The notes: generated by a model from the letters alone, not told the origin. Positions 23,306 to 31,168 are shown, numbered from the stretch's first letter. The stretch is DNA of 37,989 nt from an uncultured Acidimicrobiales bacterium (GCA_937976305.1 CALJSB010000033.1:1-37989); one strand, 5' to 3'. Numbers and translations are program-made.

Positions 23306-24472
23306 GTGGCTCAAACCAACGCTGATCAAACGACTGCTGACCAGATGATCGACACGCTTCGAGAGTTCGTTGATCGAGATGTGCTCCCCAACGTTGCCGA
23401 ATTCGAGCTTGTCGACGCCTACCCCGAAGCAATGGTCGACCAACTACGAGCCTTTGGTCTTTTCGGAGCAACCATCGGTGAAGGACACGGCGGTCTCGGG
23501 CTCGATGCCTCGACGTATGCCCGAGTGATCGAGGAGTTGTCGCGAGGCTGGATGTCGTTGGCTGGAGTGATCAACAGCCACCTCATCTGCGCGCAGCTCA
23601 TCGAGCGCTTCGGCACCGACGAGCAACGAGCGGCCTGGCTCCCAAGCATGGCCAGCGGCGAGCTCAGGGGCTGCTTCTCACTCTCCGAACCCGACTCGGG
23701 CAGCGACGCCGCGGCCCTGCGATGCCGTGCCAAGAAGGATGGCGACGAGTTGGTGATCAACGGAACCAAGATGTGGGTGACCAACGGCGAGCGAGCCGGC
23801 ATCGTCGCCCTGCTTGCTCGCACCTCCGACGACGCCATCAGCTGCTTCCTCGTCGACAAGCAGCCCGGGCCGGAAGGCGACGGTGGCATCTCGATCTCGC
23901 GCCACATCGACAAGCTCGGTTACCGCGGCCTCGAGACCGTCGAGATGAGCTATGCCGACCATCGGCTGTCGGCCGATTCTCTGCTCGGAGGTGAGGAGGG
24001 GCTTGGCCAAGGGTTTCGCTGGGCGCTGTCAGCGCTCGAGCTTGGCCGGATCAACGTTGCGGCCAGGGGAGTCGGCGTGGCCCAAGCGGCGTTCGACGCG
24101 GCGATGGCCTACGCGCAAGAGCGTGAGACGTTTGGGAGGCCGATCGCTCAGCATCAGGCCATCGGATTCAAGCTGGCCGAAATGGCCACCAAGCTGCACG
24201 CCGCCCGCTTGATGGTGACCGACGCCGCCCGCCGGGTTGATGCCGGCGAGCGAGCCGATGTCGAGGCTGGCATGGCGAAGTTGTTTGCCTCAGAGACCGC
24301 AGCCGAGCTCGCCCTCGAGTCGATGCGAATCCACGGCGGCAACGGCTTCACCACCGAGTATCCGGTTGAGCGCCTCTACCGCGATGCACCGCTCATGATC
24401 ATCGGTGAGGGCACGAGTGAGATTCAGAAGATGGTGATCTCCCGAGCCCTCCTCGCAAGGGCGAAGGAGTAG
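23306..24472 (+). CDS. Acyl-CoA dehydrogenase
   Basis: The 388-aa protein (GTG 23306) has the full ACAD fold. The N-terminal helical domain carries LREFVDRDVLPNVAEFE. The FAD-contacting middle domain has GCFSLSEPDSGSDAAALRCRA (about 113-133) and KMWVTNGERAGIVALLART. The C-terminal helical domain has ARGVGVAQAAFDAAMAYAQERETFGRPI, IHGGNGFTTEYPVERLYRD and IGEGTSEIQKMVISR; the Glu of EGTSEIQ is the expected catalytic base. It would introduce an alpha,beta double bond into an acyl-CoA, passing electrons to ETF. It precedes a CoA-ligase/amidohydrolase operon by 125 bp and likely belongs to the same catabolic programme. Confidence 0.93.
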   Translation: MAQTNADQTTADQMIDTLREFVDRDVLPNVAEFELVDAYPEAMVDQLRAFGLFGATIGEGHGGLGLDASTYARVIEELSRGWMSLAGVINSHLICAQLIERFGTDEQRAAWLPSMASGELRGCFSLSEPDSGSDAAALRCRAKKDGDELVINGTKMWVTNGERAGIVALLARTSDDAISCFLVDKQPGPEGDGGISISRHIDKLGYRGLETVEMSYADHRLSADSLLGGEEGLGQGFRWALSALELGRINVAARGVGVAQAAFDAAMAYAQERETFGRPIAQHQAIGFKLAEMATKLHAARLMVTDAARRVDAGERADVEAGMAKLFASETAAELALESMRIHGGNGFTTEYPVERLYRDAPLMIIGEGTSEIQKMVISRALLARAKE

Positions 24473-24473
24473 C

Positions 24474-24490
24474 CGCCGTTCGCTTCGCTC
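24474..24490. repeat. 17-bp repeat CGCCGTTCGCTTCGCTC (copy 1)
   Basis: An exact second copy occurs at 33071-33087. Both lie directly downstream of a stop codon. Similar CTTCGCTC-type pieces occur at 6831-6845 and 31012-31023. It probably belongs to another dispersed intergenic repeat family. Confidence 0.5.
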
Positions 24491-24528
24491 ACTTACCGAG
24501 TTGTTCGCTGACCCTCACAACTCTCGTT

Positions 24529-24552
24529 GTTAACGTTTGAGACCTGACCCCT
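24529..24552. repeat. R2 24-bp motif (CCCCT at the right end)
   Basis: GTTAACGTTTGAGACC-TGACCCCT lies 45 bp upstream of the second CoA-ligase start. In reverse complement it matches the ends of the MITE-like element at 7592-7818 with few differences. ACAAC-TCTC-GTTGT just before it (24517-24530) forms a small hairpin. Confidence 0.7.
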
Positions 24553-24597
24553 ACGGGGAGCTGGCGGGGGTGTGGGGGTTGCGGCTAAACCTTCGCC

Positions 24598-26238
24598 ATG
24601 ACCGATCAGTCAGAACAATCGTGGCAGTTCGCCGACCTGTGGGAGATCATCGCCGAGATCAGAGGTGAGCAGCGGGCCCAGGTGTTTGGTGGTGAGACCA
24701 CGTCGTGGACCGAGTTCAACCGTCGAGCGAATGGACTGGCCGCCACGATGCTGGCCGCCGGGGTCGAACATCAGGACAAGGTTGCGCAGTACCTCTACAA
24801 CTGTCCCGAATATCTCGAGGGCGTCTACGCCGCGTTCAAGGCCTCTCTTGTGCCGGTCAACACCAACTATCGCTACGCCGACAACGAACTGCTCTACCTG
24901 TGGGACAACTCCGACGCCGCCGTCGTGATGTTCCACGCAACCTTCACCGAGACGATCGAACGAATCCGCGAGCAGTGCCCAAAGGTCAAGCTGTGGCTCT
25001 GGGTCGATGACGGGTCGAGCCCTTGTCCCGAGTGGGCCACCTCGTGGGCCGACGCGATCGCACCTGGCACCGACGAGAACATCAGCGGTCCGTGGGGCCG
25101 ATCCGGCAGCGATCGCTGGTTCCTCTACACCGGAGGCACGACCGGGATGCCCAAGGGTGTCATGTGGGATCACGACACGCTCGTACGGATCGGCACGCGA
25201 ACCCATCCGGTGTCGCTCGACGGCGATGGCGACCTCGACGCCTGGACGGCCGCCATCGTTGAGATCGGGGCTGGTGCTCCGACGATGTTGCCCGGCGCCC
25301 CGCTGATGCACGGCACCGGACACATCACCGCACTCGGACAGTTGACGCAGGGCGGCTGCATCGTGACGATGCCCAATCGCAAGTTCGATGCTGAGCTCAT
25401 GCTCGACACGGTTGAAGCCAACAGCGTCAATGCGCTCGTGATCGTCGGCGACGCATTCTCCCGCCCCATCGTCGATGCCCTCGACGCCAACCCCGGTCGG
25501 TGGAACTTGTCGGCCTTAGTGACGATGATTAGCTCGGGGGCGATGTGGAGCCAGTCGATCAAGGAACGGCTTATCGACCACATCCCTCAACTGCTCATCT
25601 ACGACGCGCTCGGATCGTCCGAAGCCATCGGAATGGGCAACAGCTTTTCGACCAAGGACAACATCAACAACACCGCGAAGTTCGACATGGGTGAGAACGC
25701 CGTGGTCATCAATGAGATGGGCGAACTCTGCGAAGCGGGTTCTGGCGACATCGGTCGACTCGGTGTTCGTGGGCTCATGCCGGTCGGCTACTACAAGGAC
25801 GAGGTGAAGACGGCTGCGACCTTCCCGACGATCAACGGCGTGCGCTATTCGCTTCCCGGCGACTTCGCCACTATCGAAGCAGACGGCACGTTCACGCTGC
25901 TCGGCCGCGGCTCGGTCTGCATCAATACCGGTGGCGAGAAGGTGTTCCCCGAGGAGGTCGAAGAAACCCTCAAGGAACATCCCGGCGTCGTCGACGCCAT
26001 CGCTGTTGGTGTGCCAGACGAACGCTTCGGCCAGATCGTCACCGCTGTGATCGAGCCGGTGCAGGGCGGCGCCCCAGACGAAGCCGAACTGATCGAACAC
26101 GTGAAGACGAACTTGGCCAGCTACAAGGCGCCGCGCCACGTGTTCGTGGCCGACTCACTCACCCGAGCCCCCAACGGCAAGATCGACTACAAGAAGTGGA
26201 CGTCGTTTGCTCGTGAGGAGCTCGGGATTGAGGCATGA
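24598..26238 (+). CDS. Acyl-CoA ligase (ANL superfamily, FadD-like) 2
   Basis: The 546-aa protein carries FLYTGGTTGMPKGVMWDH (about 176-193; Gly replaces the usual Ser in the P-loop, as in other FadD subgroups). It also carries a DALGSSEAIGMG aromatic/Glu motif, a GDFATIEADGTFTLLGRGSVCINTGGEKVFPEEVE hinge region (about 419-453), and RAPNGKIDYK with the catalytic Lys near the C-terminus. It joins an unidentified acid to CoA. The subgroup resembles ligases of steroid/cyclic-acid catabolism, but substrate is not predictable here. Its TGA overlaps the ATG of the amidohydrolase gene, so both are translated from one message. Confidence 0.92.
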   Translation: MTDQSEQSWQFADLWEIIAEIRGEQRAQVFGGETTSWTEFNRRANGLAATMLAAGVEHQDKVAQYLYNCPEYLEGVYAAFKASLVPVNTNYRYADNELLYLWDNSDAAVVMFHATFTETIERIREQCPKVKLWLWVDDGSSPCPEWATSWADAIAPGTDENISGPWGRSGSDRWFLYTGGTTGMPKGVMWDHDTLVRIGTRTHPVSLDGDGDLDAWTAAIVEIGAGAPTMLPGAPLMHGTGHITALGQLTQGGCIVTMPNRKFDAELMLDTVEANSVNALVIVGDAFSRPIVDALDANPGRWNLSALVTMISSGAMWSQSIKERLIDHIPQLLIYDALGSSEAIGMGNSFSTKDNINNTAKFDMGENAVVINEMGELCEAGSGDIGRLGVRGLMPVGYYKDEVKTAATFPTINGVRYSLPGDFATIEADGTFTLLGRGSVCINTGGEKVFPEEVEETLKEHPGVVDAIAVGVPDERFGQIVTAVIEPVQGGAPDEAELIEHVKTNLASYKAPRHVFVADSLTRAPNGKIDYKKWTSFAREELGIEA

Positions 26239-27911
26239 GCCTGCCTCCTCAGCGACAACCTGGTGACCAGCTCGATCTGACGGTGTACGTCGCCAAGCAG
26301 ATTCACACGATGAATCCGGGTCTGCCCCAGGCCACGGCCATCGCCGTTGCTGACGGGCGAATCGTTGAGGTTGGCTCGCTCGAGACACTCAAGCCGTGGC
26401 TCGACGCCCACCCGCATTCGATCGACGAGACCTTCGCCGACAAGATCGTGATGCCGGGTTTCATCGACCCGCACATTCACCCGACGATGGCGTCGATGCT
26501 GCTGCCGATGCACTTCATCACGGCCATGGAGTGGGATCTGCCCGACCGCAAGGTGCCCGCCACGAAAACCCCGGACGCCTATTGGGACGAGCTGCGTCGC
26601 ATCGAGGCCGAGCTACCCGCCGGTGAACCGCTGCACACCTGGGGTTACCACACGATCTGGCACGGCGAGATGCACCGAAGCCGTCTCAACGAGATCTCGG
26701 CTGAGCGACCGATCATCGTGTGGCAGCGATCGTTCCATGAGATCTACGTGAACGACGCTGGCTTCGACATGCTCGGTCTCGATACTGAGCGCCTCGAAGC
26801 CCACCCCCAGGTCGACATCGGTGCCGGTCGCTTCTTCGAAACCGGCAAACACTTGGCGGGCAGCCGTCTCAACCGATACTTCATCGAACCCGAGCGCTTC
26901 GCTCACGGCCTGAGCTTGGTGAAGGCGGCCGTGCACGCCGGTGGCCACACCACGATCGGCGACCTCACCGCCGGCTACTTCGACACCGACAACGAGTGGG
27001 ACGCACTCGTCGCCCAACTCGATAGCGACGACACTCCTTTCCGCACTCAGATGGTGCCCATCGCCAATCGAGGCATCTCGGGGGCCGACGGCATCGACGG
27101 AGCCCTGCGTCTTGTCGAACAACGTCGAACGCGCAAGACCAACCGCCTCTACTACCGCAAGAGTGTCAAGCTCTTCACCGATGGTGGCTTCTACGCCCAG
27201 CTGATGCAGGTGGACGACCCCGGCTTCATCGACGGCCATCACGGCGAATGGATGATCGCGCCCGAGACCTTCGAAGAGATCGCCAGACGATTCTGGAACG
27301 AGGGCTACCAAATCCACGTGCACTGCACTGGTGACATGGGTGTGCAGCTGGCCCTCGACGTGTTGGCCACACTCCAGTGGGAGCGACCCCGCTTCGACCA
27401 CCGCTTCACGATCGAACACTTTGGGCTCTCGACCCCCGAGCAGTGTCGCCGTATTGCCGAGCTGGGCGCCCTCGTGTCGGCCAACATCTACTACGTGCAC
27501 GAACTCGGCGAGGCCTACTGGGCCAACTCGATTGGCCACGAACGAGCCTCACAGATGGCCCGCCTCGGCACCCTCGATCGCCATGGCGTCACGACGGCGC
27601 TGCACTCCGATTTCACCATGGCCCCAGCGCAACCGTTGAAGAGTGCCTGGGTGGCCGTCAACCGGCTGAGCGAGGGTGGCCAGGTGATGGCGCCCAACGA
27701 GCGCATCAGCGTCGACGCTGCGATGCGGGCCATCACGATCAACGCCGCCTACGTGCTGGGTATGGAGAACGAGATCGGCAGCCTGCGGGCCGGGAAGAAG
27801 GCCGACTTCACCGTGCTCGAGCAGGATCCCTACGAGGTCGACCCGTCGCGTCTCGACAAGATCCCGATCTGGGGCACGGTTTTTGAGGGCCAGCTCTTCC
27901 CTCTGCGGTAG
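26235..27911 (+). CDS. YtcJ-like amidohydrolase (composite-domain metal-dependent hydrolase)
   Basis: The 558-aa protein has the composite-domain layout of amidohydrolase-3/YtcJ enzymes. The N-terminal beta region is VYVAKQIHTMNPGLPQATAIAVADGRIVEVG. The metal-binding motif GFIDPHIHPTMAS (about 75-87) begins the barrel. Further ligand regions are HAGGHTTIGD, KLFTDGGFYAQLMQ (about 311-325), IHVHCTGDMGVQLALD and FTIEHFGLSTPEQCRRI, with HSDFTM (about 456-461) carrying the late Asp. The C-terminal strands ending GKKADFTVLEQDPYEVDPS close the beta domain. Family members hydrolyse amide or related C-N bonds. The 4-bp overlap with the CoA-ligase gene ties it to that pathway. Confidence 0.88.
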   Translation: MSLPPQRQPGDQLDLTVYVAKQIHTMNPGLPQATAIAVADGRIVEVGSLETLKPWLDAHPHSIDETFADKIVMPGFIDPHIHPTMASMLLPMHFITAMEWDLPDRKVPATKTPDAYWDELRRIEAELPAGEPLHTWGYHTIWHGEMHRSRLNEISAERPIIVWQRSFHEIYVNDAGFDMLGLDTERLEAHPQVDIGAGRFFETGKHLAGSRLNRYFIEPERFAHGLSLVKAAVHAGGHTTIGDLTAGYFDTDNEWDALVAQLDSDDTPFRTQMVPIANRGISGADGIDGALRLVEQRRTRKTNRLYYRKSVKLFTDGGFYAQLMQVDDPGFIDGHHGEWMIAPETFEEIARRFWNEGYQIHVHCTGDMGVQLALDVLATLQWERPRFDHRFTIEHFGLSTPEQCRRIAELGALVSANIYYVHELGEAYWANSIGHERASQMARLGTLDRHGVTTALHSDFTMAPAQPLKSAWVAVNRLSEGGQVMAPNERISVDAAMRAITINAAYVLGMENEIGSLRAGKKADFTVLEQDPYEVDPSRLDKIPIWGTVFEGQLFPLR

Positions 27912-27926
27912 CAGCGTCAACACCAC

Positions 27927-27950
27927 AGGGGTCAGGTCTGAATCGTTAAC
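27927..27950. repeat. R2 24-bp motif (AGGGG at the left end)
   Basis: AGGGGTCAGGTCTGAA-TCGTTAAC lies 16 bp after the amidohydrolase stop. With the oppositely oriented copy at 24529 it brackets the CoA-ligase/amidohydrolase operon. The extension ACGGCCC after it is shared with the copy at 30948. Confidence 0.7.
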
Positions 27951-27980
27951 ACGGCCCAGATCCCTCTTGCGCAGAGTTCA

Positions 27981-29807
27981 TTACGTCGAGTGAGCGGTCG
28001 CCGTTTCGACGTTGGTGTTCAGTGGTTTTGGGTCGCAGCGGTTCGCTACGTCCCGTTGGAAGTCTTCGATGCGCATGGGACGACCAAACAGATAGCCCTG
28101 GAAGAGGCCAACGCCGAAGTCTCTCATGGCGATGTGATCTTCCGCCGTTTCGATTCCTTCGGCAACAACGTCAATCGCCGACTCATGGCAGAAGTTGACG
28201 ACTCCCTGCACGATGTGGCCCATTGGGCCTGATGCTCTAGTGACGAGCGAGCGGTCGAGTTTGAGATGCGTGATCGGCAAACGCTTCAGCCGGGCCACGC
28301 TCGAATAGCCGGCTCCGAAGTCGTCAATGGCAAGCTTGATGCCGAGAACACGGAGCTCGTTGATGGCAACTTCCCAGCGCTGATCGGCGCCCAGCCGCTC
28401 AGACTCGGTGATCTCGATGACAAGGCGACCGGGCGAGACGTGATGTTCGTCGAGGAGATCGCGGATATACCCCGTGAGCCCCGGATTCAGCAGATGGCTT
28501 GCCGCGACGTTGGCAGAGACGAACACGTTCGCGCCTTGCTGTTCGAATGTTCGTGCCAGCCGCACGGCATGTCCGAGCATCACATCATCGAGCCGCCCAA
28601 GAAGGCCGTTCTCAACCAGCATGTCCATGAACTGGCCTGGTGCCAGCAGCGTGCCGTCATCAGTCCTCCAGCGGGCGAGTAGTTCGCAGCCGGCGATCCC
28701 GTTGTCGCTGACGATTGGCTGTGCCACCGGAACGATCCGGTCGTCAGCGTCGCTGATGGACGTCACCGCCACCGAGCGTTCGAAGCGTTGCCGTAGCTCG
28801 CCCTCGCTGCGAACGATGTGGAGGCCTTCTCGCTTTGCGTGGCGAAGAGCGTGGCCTGCCGCGCTCAGCAGATGATCACCCGTGCCGCGAAGTATTCCGC
28901 TTGCAACGCCGGCGGACATCGTGAAGCTCACTTCGCCTGCTCGATCGTGCAATGGCATGTTGAATCGAGGGACCGATCCGTCGGGAAGCTGAGCATGGCC
29001 AGCGGTGACAGCGATGAACTCGTCACCACCGTGGCGGGCAATCGCCCAGTCGGCGGCAAAGATCGCGCTCAGGTGATCGGCGATGAGGCGGAGCGCCTGA
29101 TCGCCGACTCCGTGGCCCTGTGTGTCGTTGATGAGTTTGAATCTGTCCGCGTCGAAGGTGGCAATCGTGGCGACCTCCCCCTCGAGTCGGCCGAGCTCGA
29201 GGCCGAGCCCACGACGATTGAGGAGCCCCGTCAGAGGGTCAGTGTTGAGCCGCATCTCAGCGGCGCCGAGTCGCCCGCGAAGATCCTCGCGAAGGTCTTG
29301 ATTGCTCTTGGCGGTGAGCGCCACGCCGACGATCACTGGCGCTATTGCAATTGCGACGACGGGGTGGATGGCAACAAACGTCATCACCGTTGTCGCCGTC
29401 CCGACGATGGCCGAGCCCAGGTACCACTGCGGCATCTCGCTGTATTGCAGCGTGGCTGTCTCGAACGAGATGTAGGCGAATGCGACCATTCCCGCGATCC
29501 ATGGACTGGCCGGGATGTCTCGCCCCCAGATCAGCACCGATCCGCAGATCGACGCGAACAGCACTGCCGTGGTGACGCTCCAGGTTCGCCGACCCGCCTC
29601 AGGCGAAACGGCTGCGGTGAGCATGATGAAGAAGACGCTTTGTGCGAGGTAGGCGAAGGTCCAAAACACAACGAACGACGTGGGCGTCCACTCGCGGATG
29701 ACAAAGGGCACCCCGACAGTCGCAGCGGCAATGCCGCCACCCGAGACTTTCAGCTGCTCGATGAGTTGGGCCCGCATCGTTGGGATCGAGCCCTCGTTAT
29801 CACCCAT
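27981..29807 (-). CDS. Membrane-bound GGDEF-EAL cyclic-di-GMP enzyme 2
   Basis: The 608-aa protein starts with about six hydrophobic helices (roughly 25-185). A GGDEF domain follows: DPLTGLLNRRG, FDADRFKLINDTQGH, signature RHGGDEFIAV (about 280-289). The EAL domain has CELLARWR (ELL in place of EAL, about 396-403), EITESERLG, DDFGAGYSSVARLK, LKLDRSL, VAEGIET and FQGYLFGRP, so its catalytic residues appear complete. The GGDEF signature is canonical here, unlike the GGDEL in the protein at 2090-4102. It is divergent from the selenoprotein gene across a 170-bp spacer with several dyads. The C-terminal 20 residues are unstructured. Confidence 0.92.
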   Translation of the reverse strand: MGDNEGSIPTMRAQLIEQLKVSGGGIAAATVGVPFVIREWTPTSFVVFWTFAYLAQSVFFIMLTAAVSPEAGRRTWSVTTAVLFASICGSVLIWGRDIPASPWIAGMVAFAYISFETATLQYSEMPQWYLGSAIVGTATTVMTFVAIHPVVAIAIAPVIVGVALTAKSNQDLREDLRGRLGAAEMRLNTDPLTGLLNRRGLGLELGRLEGEVATIATFDADRFKLINDTQGHGVGDQALRLIADHLSAIFAADWAIARHGGDEFIAVTAGHAQLPDGSVPRFNMPLHDRAGEVSFTMSAGVASGILRGTGDHLLSAAGHALRHAKREGLHIVRSEGELRQRFERSVAVTSISDADDRIVPVAQPIVSDNGIAGCELLARWRTDDGTLLAPGQFMDMLVENGLLGRLDDVMLGHAVRLARTFEQQGANVFVSANVAASHLLNPGLTGYIRDLLDEHHVSPGRLVIEITESERLGADQRWEVAINELRVLGIKLAIDDFGAGYSSVARLKRLPITHLKLDRSLVTRASGPMGHIVQGVVNFCHESAIDVVAEGIETAEDHIAMRDFGVGLFQGYLFGRPMRIEDFQRDVANRCDPKPLNTNVETATAHST

Positions 29808-29881
29808 GAAGGCTCAATCGGCAGGTTTCCCGGGTCGGTTGAGCACCAAATGGTGGTGCAGCTAGATGCTTGTTGGTGCTT

Positions 29882-29898
29882 AGCAGTAAACAACTGCT
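29882..29898. promoter_or_regulatory. Inverted repeat AGCAGT-AAACA-ACTGCT
   Basis: A perfect 6-bp dyad with an AT-rich centre lies midway between the divergent c-di-GMP enzyme and selenoprotein genes. It is a candidate operator for one or both. Confidence 0.4.
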
Positions 29899-29950
29899 GT
29901 GCTGACGGGCCCGCGTGCGATTGAGCGGTGATGCGTCACCTTGGTTGGGC

Positions 29951-29966
29951 AGGGGTTCTCGCCCCT
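29951..29966 (+). promoter_or_regulatory. Hairpin AGGGG-TTCTCG-CCCCT before the selenoprotein start
   Basis: A 5-bp stem with a 6-base loop ends 11 bp before ATG 29978. It could hide the translation start or belong to the 5' untranslated region. Its AGGGG start also resembles the end of the R2 motif, but the rest does not match. Confidence 0.3.
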
Positions 29967-29977
29967 AAGATCCGGCT

Positions 29978-30949
29978 ATGAGCGAAGTACTCGAGGGTCG
30001 ATCACCGTTGCCTCCCGCCGACTACATCGGCGAGACAAGGAAGCTCTACGACGGGCTCGGCTACGACTCCTACCGCTGGGCCCACGAGCCCGACTCGCCG
30101 GCGTGGGCGCCCATCGACAAGCCGTTGTCGGAGTCGAAGGTGTTGTTGGTTGGCTCCGGAGGCATCTATCGCAAGGGACAGATCGCCTTTCACACCAAAG
30201 ACGACACATCCATTCGTCTGATCGCGACCGACGCCCCAACCAGCGAACTTCGCACGGCCCACTTTGCCTATGACCAGGCCGACGCGAGAGAAGACGCCAA
30301 CTGTGTGTTCCCGCTCGATCGTCTCAACGAGATGGTGGCCGACGGCGAGATCGGCTCGCTGTCGAGCCATGGCGTGGCGTTCATGGGCGGCATCTACTCG
30401 ACGCGCCGACTCATGGCCGATACCGCCGAGCTGATCTTGCAGCAGTGCCAGGCCCAGGAACCCGATCTTGTCTTGTTGGTGCCTGTTTGACCGGTGTGTC
30501 ACCAGTCGGTCGGTCTGATCGCACGTCACCTCGAAGCCAACGGCTACCCAACGGTCGGGTTCTCCTCTGCTCGCACGATCACCGAGAGCGCCAACCCGCC
30601 TCGGTCGGTCTTTGTGGACCTCCCACTTGGGCACACCACCGGTCCGCCCAATGAGGCGGACGTGCAGCGCCGCATTCTCTCCGAGGGCCTGGCTGCAGCG
30701 ATCGACCTTGCCGAGCCGGGCTTTGTCGACCTCGATCTGCGCTACGTCGACGACGATTGGAAGGTCGATCCGCTGGGCTGGAGTCGGCGCCGTCAGAGCG
30801 CTGGCGCCACAAACAAGCCGTCAGGCGATACCAGAACCGACCGCTCAGACGAGCCGCAGTACCAGTCAGAAGACGACGTCGCCGCAGCGGCCGCGATCGA
30901 CGACGACGAGATGTGCCTCACCTGCATCGGCCTCCCCGAAAACCCATAG
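29978..30949 (+). CDS. Selenoprotein of the GrdB (glycine/sarcosine/betaine reductase B) family, TGA read as Sec
   Basis: Two frames, 29978-30490 and 30494-30949, are in the same register and separated only by TGA 30488-30490. Read through, they give one 323-aa protein with U171 in VLLVPV-U-PVCHQSVGLIA. From memory, the UPxCHQ (or CPxCHQ) motif is characteristic of GrdB-like proteins outside the classical glycine reductase operon. Other family landmarks are YIGETRKLYDGLGYDSYRW, VLLVGSGGIYRKGQIAFH, HFAYDQADAREDANCVFP, FMGGIYSTRR, NPPRSVFVDLPLGHTTGPP, and a C-terminal CLTCIGLP pair of cysteines. Sec/Cys U171-x-x-C174 is a redox active site; the substrate is unknown. No grdA/grdC genes or Sec machinery lie in the window. 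Genuine stop TAG 30947-30949 overlaps an R2 repeat. Confidence 0.85.
30489..30524 (+). promoter_or_regulatory. Candidate bacterial SECIS region downstream of the Sec codon
   Basis: Two alternative hairpins can be drawn. GACCG (30489-30493) pairs with CGGTC (30507-30511), with GTG/CAC inside. Alternatively GTGTG (30494-30498) pairs with CGCAC (30520-30524), with further pairs up to a G-containing loop around 30504-30511. The second has the more SECIS-like distance from TGA. Neither was energy-tested. Confidence 0.35.
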
Positions 30950-30971
30950 GGGTCAGGTCTGAAACGTCAAC
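30948..30971. repeat. R2 24-bp motif overlapping the selenoprotein stop codon
   Basis: AGGGGTCAGGTCTGAAACG-TCAAC matches the right MITE end (7795-7818) perfectly in reverse complement. Its first two bases are the AG of the TAG stop. ACGGCCC follows as in the copy at 27927. Confidence 0.75.
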
Positions 30972-31060
30972 ACGGCCCCGGGCCCGCGGTCGACGCACAC
31001 CTCTGCTGCGGCGTCGCTTCGCTCCGAGTCCTCGCTTGAGGTGTACCTCGACCTCCGGCC

Positions 31061-31088
31061 CTCGTCGGCGTGTCCTCGTCGGCGTGTC
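31061..31088. repeat. Tandem duplication of CTCGTCGGCGTGTC
   Basis: Two exact 14-bp copies abut at 31061-31074 and 31075-31088, three bases before an R1 palindrome. It may be a slippage product at the repeat border. Confidence 0.55.
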
Positions 31089-31091
31089 CTC

Positions 31092-31141
31092 GTACTTGCG
31101 TGCGTGATGCCAGCCGGGCCTGGTGGTGTGCACGCAGGTTC
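31092..31141. repeat. Single R1 50-bp palindrome
   Basis: It opens GTACTTGCGTGCG and closes TGCACGCAGGTTC, exactly 50 bp like the other copies. It lies between the R2 motif at 30948 and the 3' end of the enoyl-CoA hydratase gene. The whole 219-bp spacer 30950-31168 is made of repeats and has no gene. Confidence 0.7.
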
Positions 31142-31168
31142 GGGGGAGGCGTCGTCGACCGCCGCCTG

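Noticed and set aside
27990..29924. Plus-strand open frames opposite the second GGDEF-EAL gene
   Set aside because: They lack motifs and mirror the codon bias of the real gene, which has complete GGDEF and EAL signatures.
29978..30490. Reading the two GrdB-like ORFs as a nonsense-mutated pseudogene
   Set aside because: The only interruption is TGA at the exact redox position occupied by U or C in the family, both halves keep all motifs, and no other damage is present.
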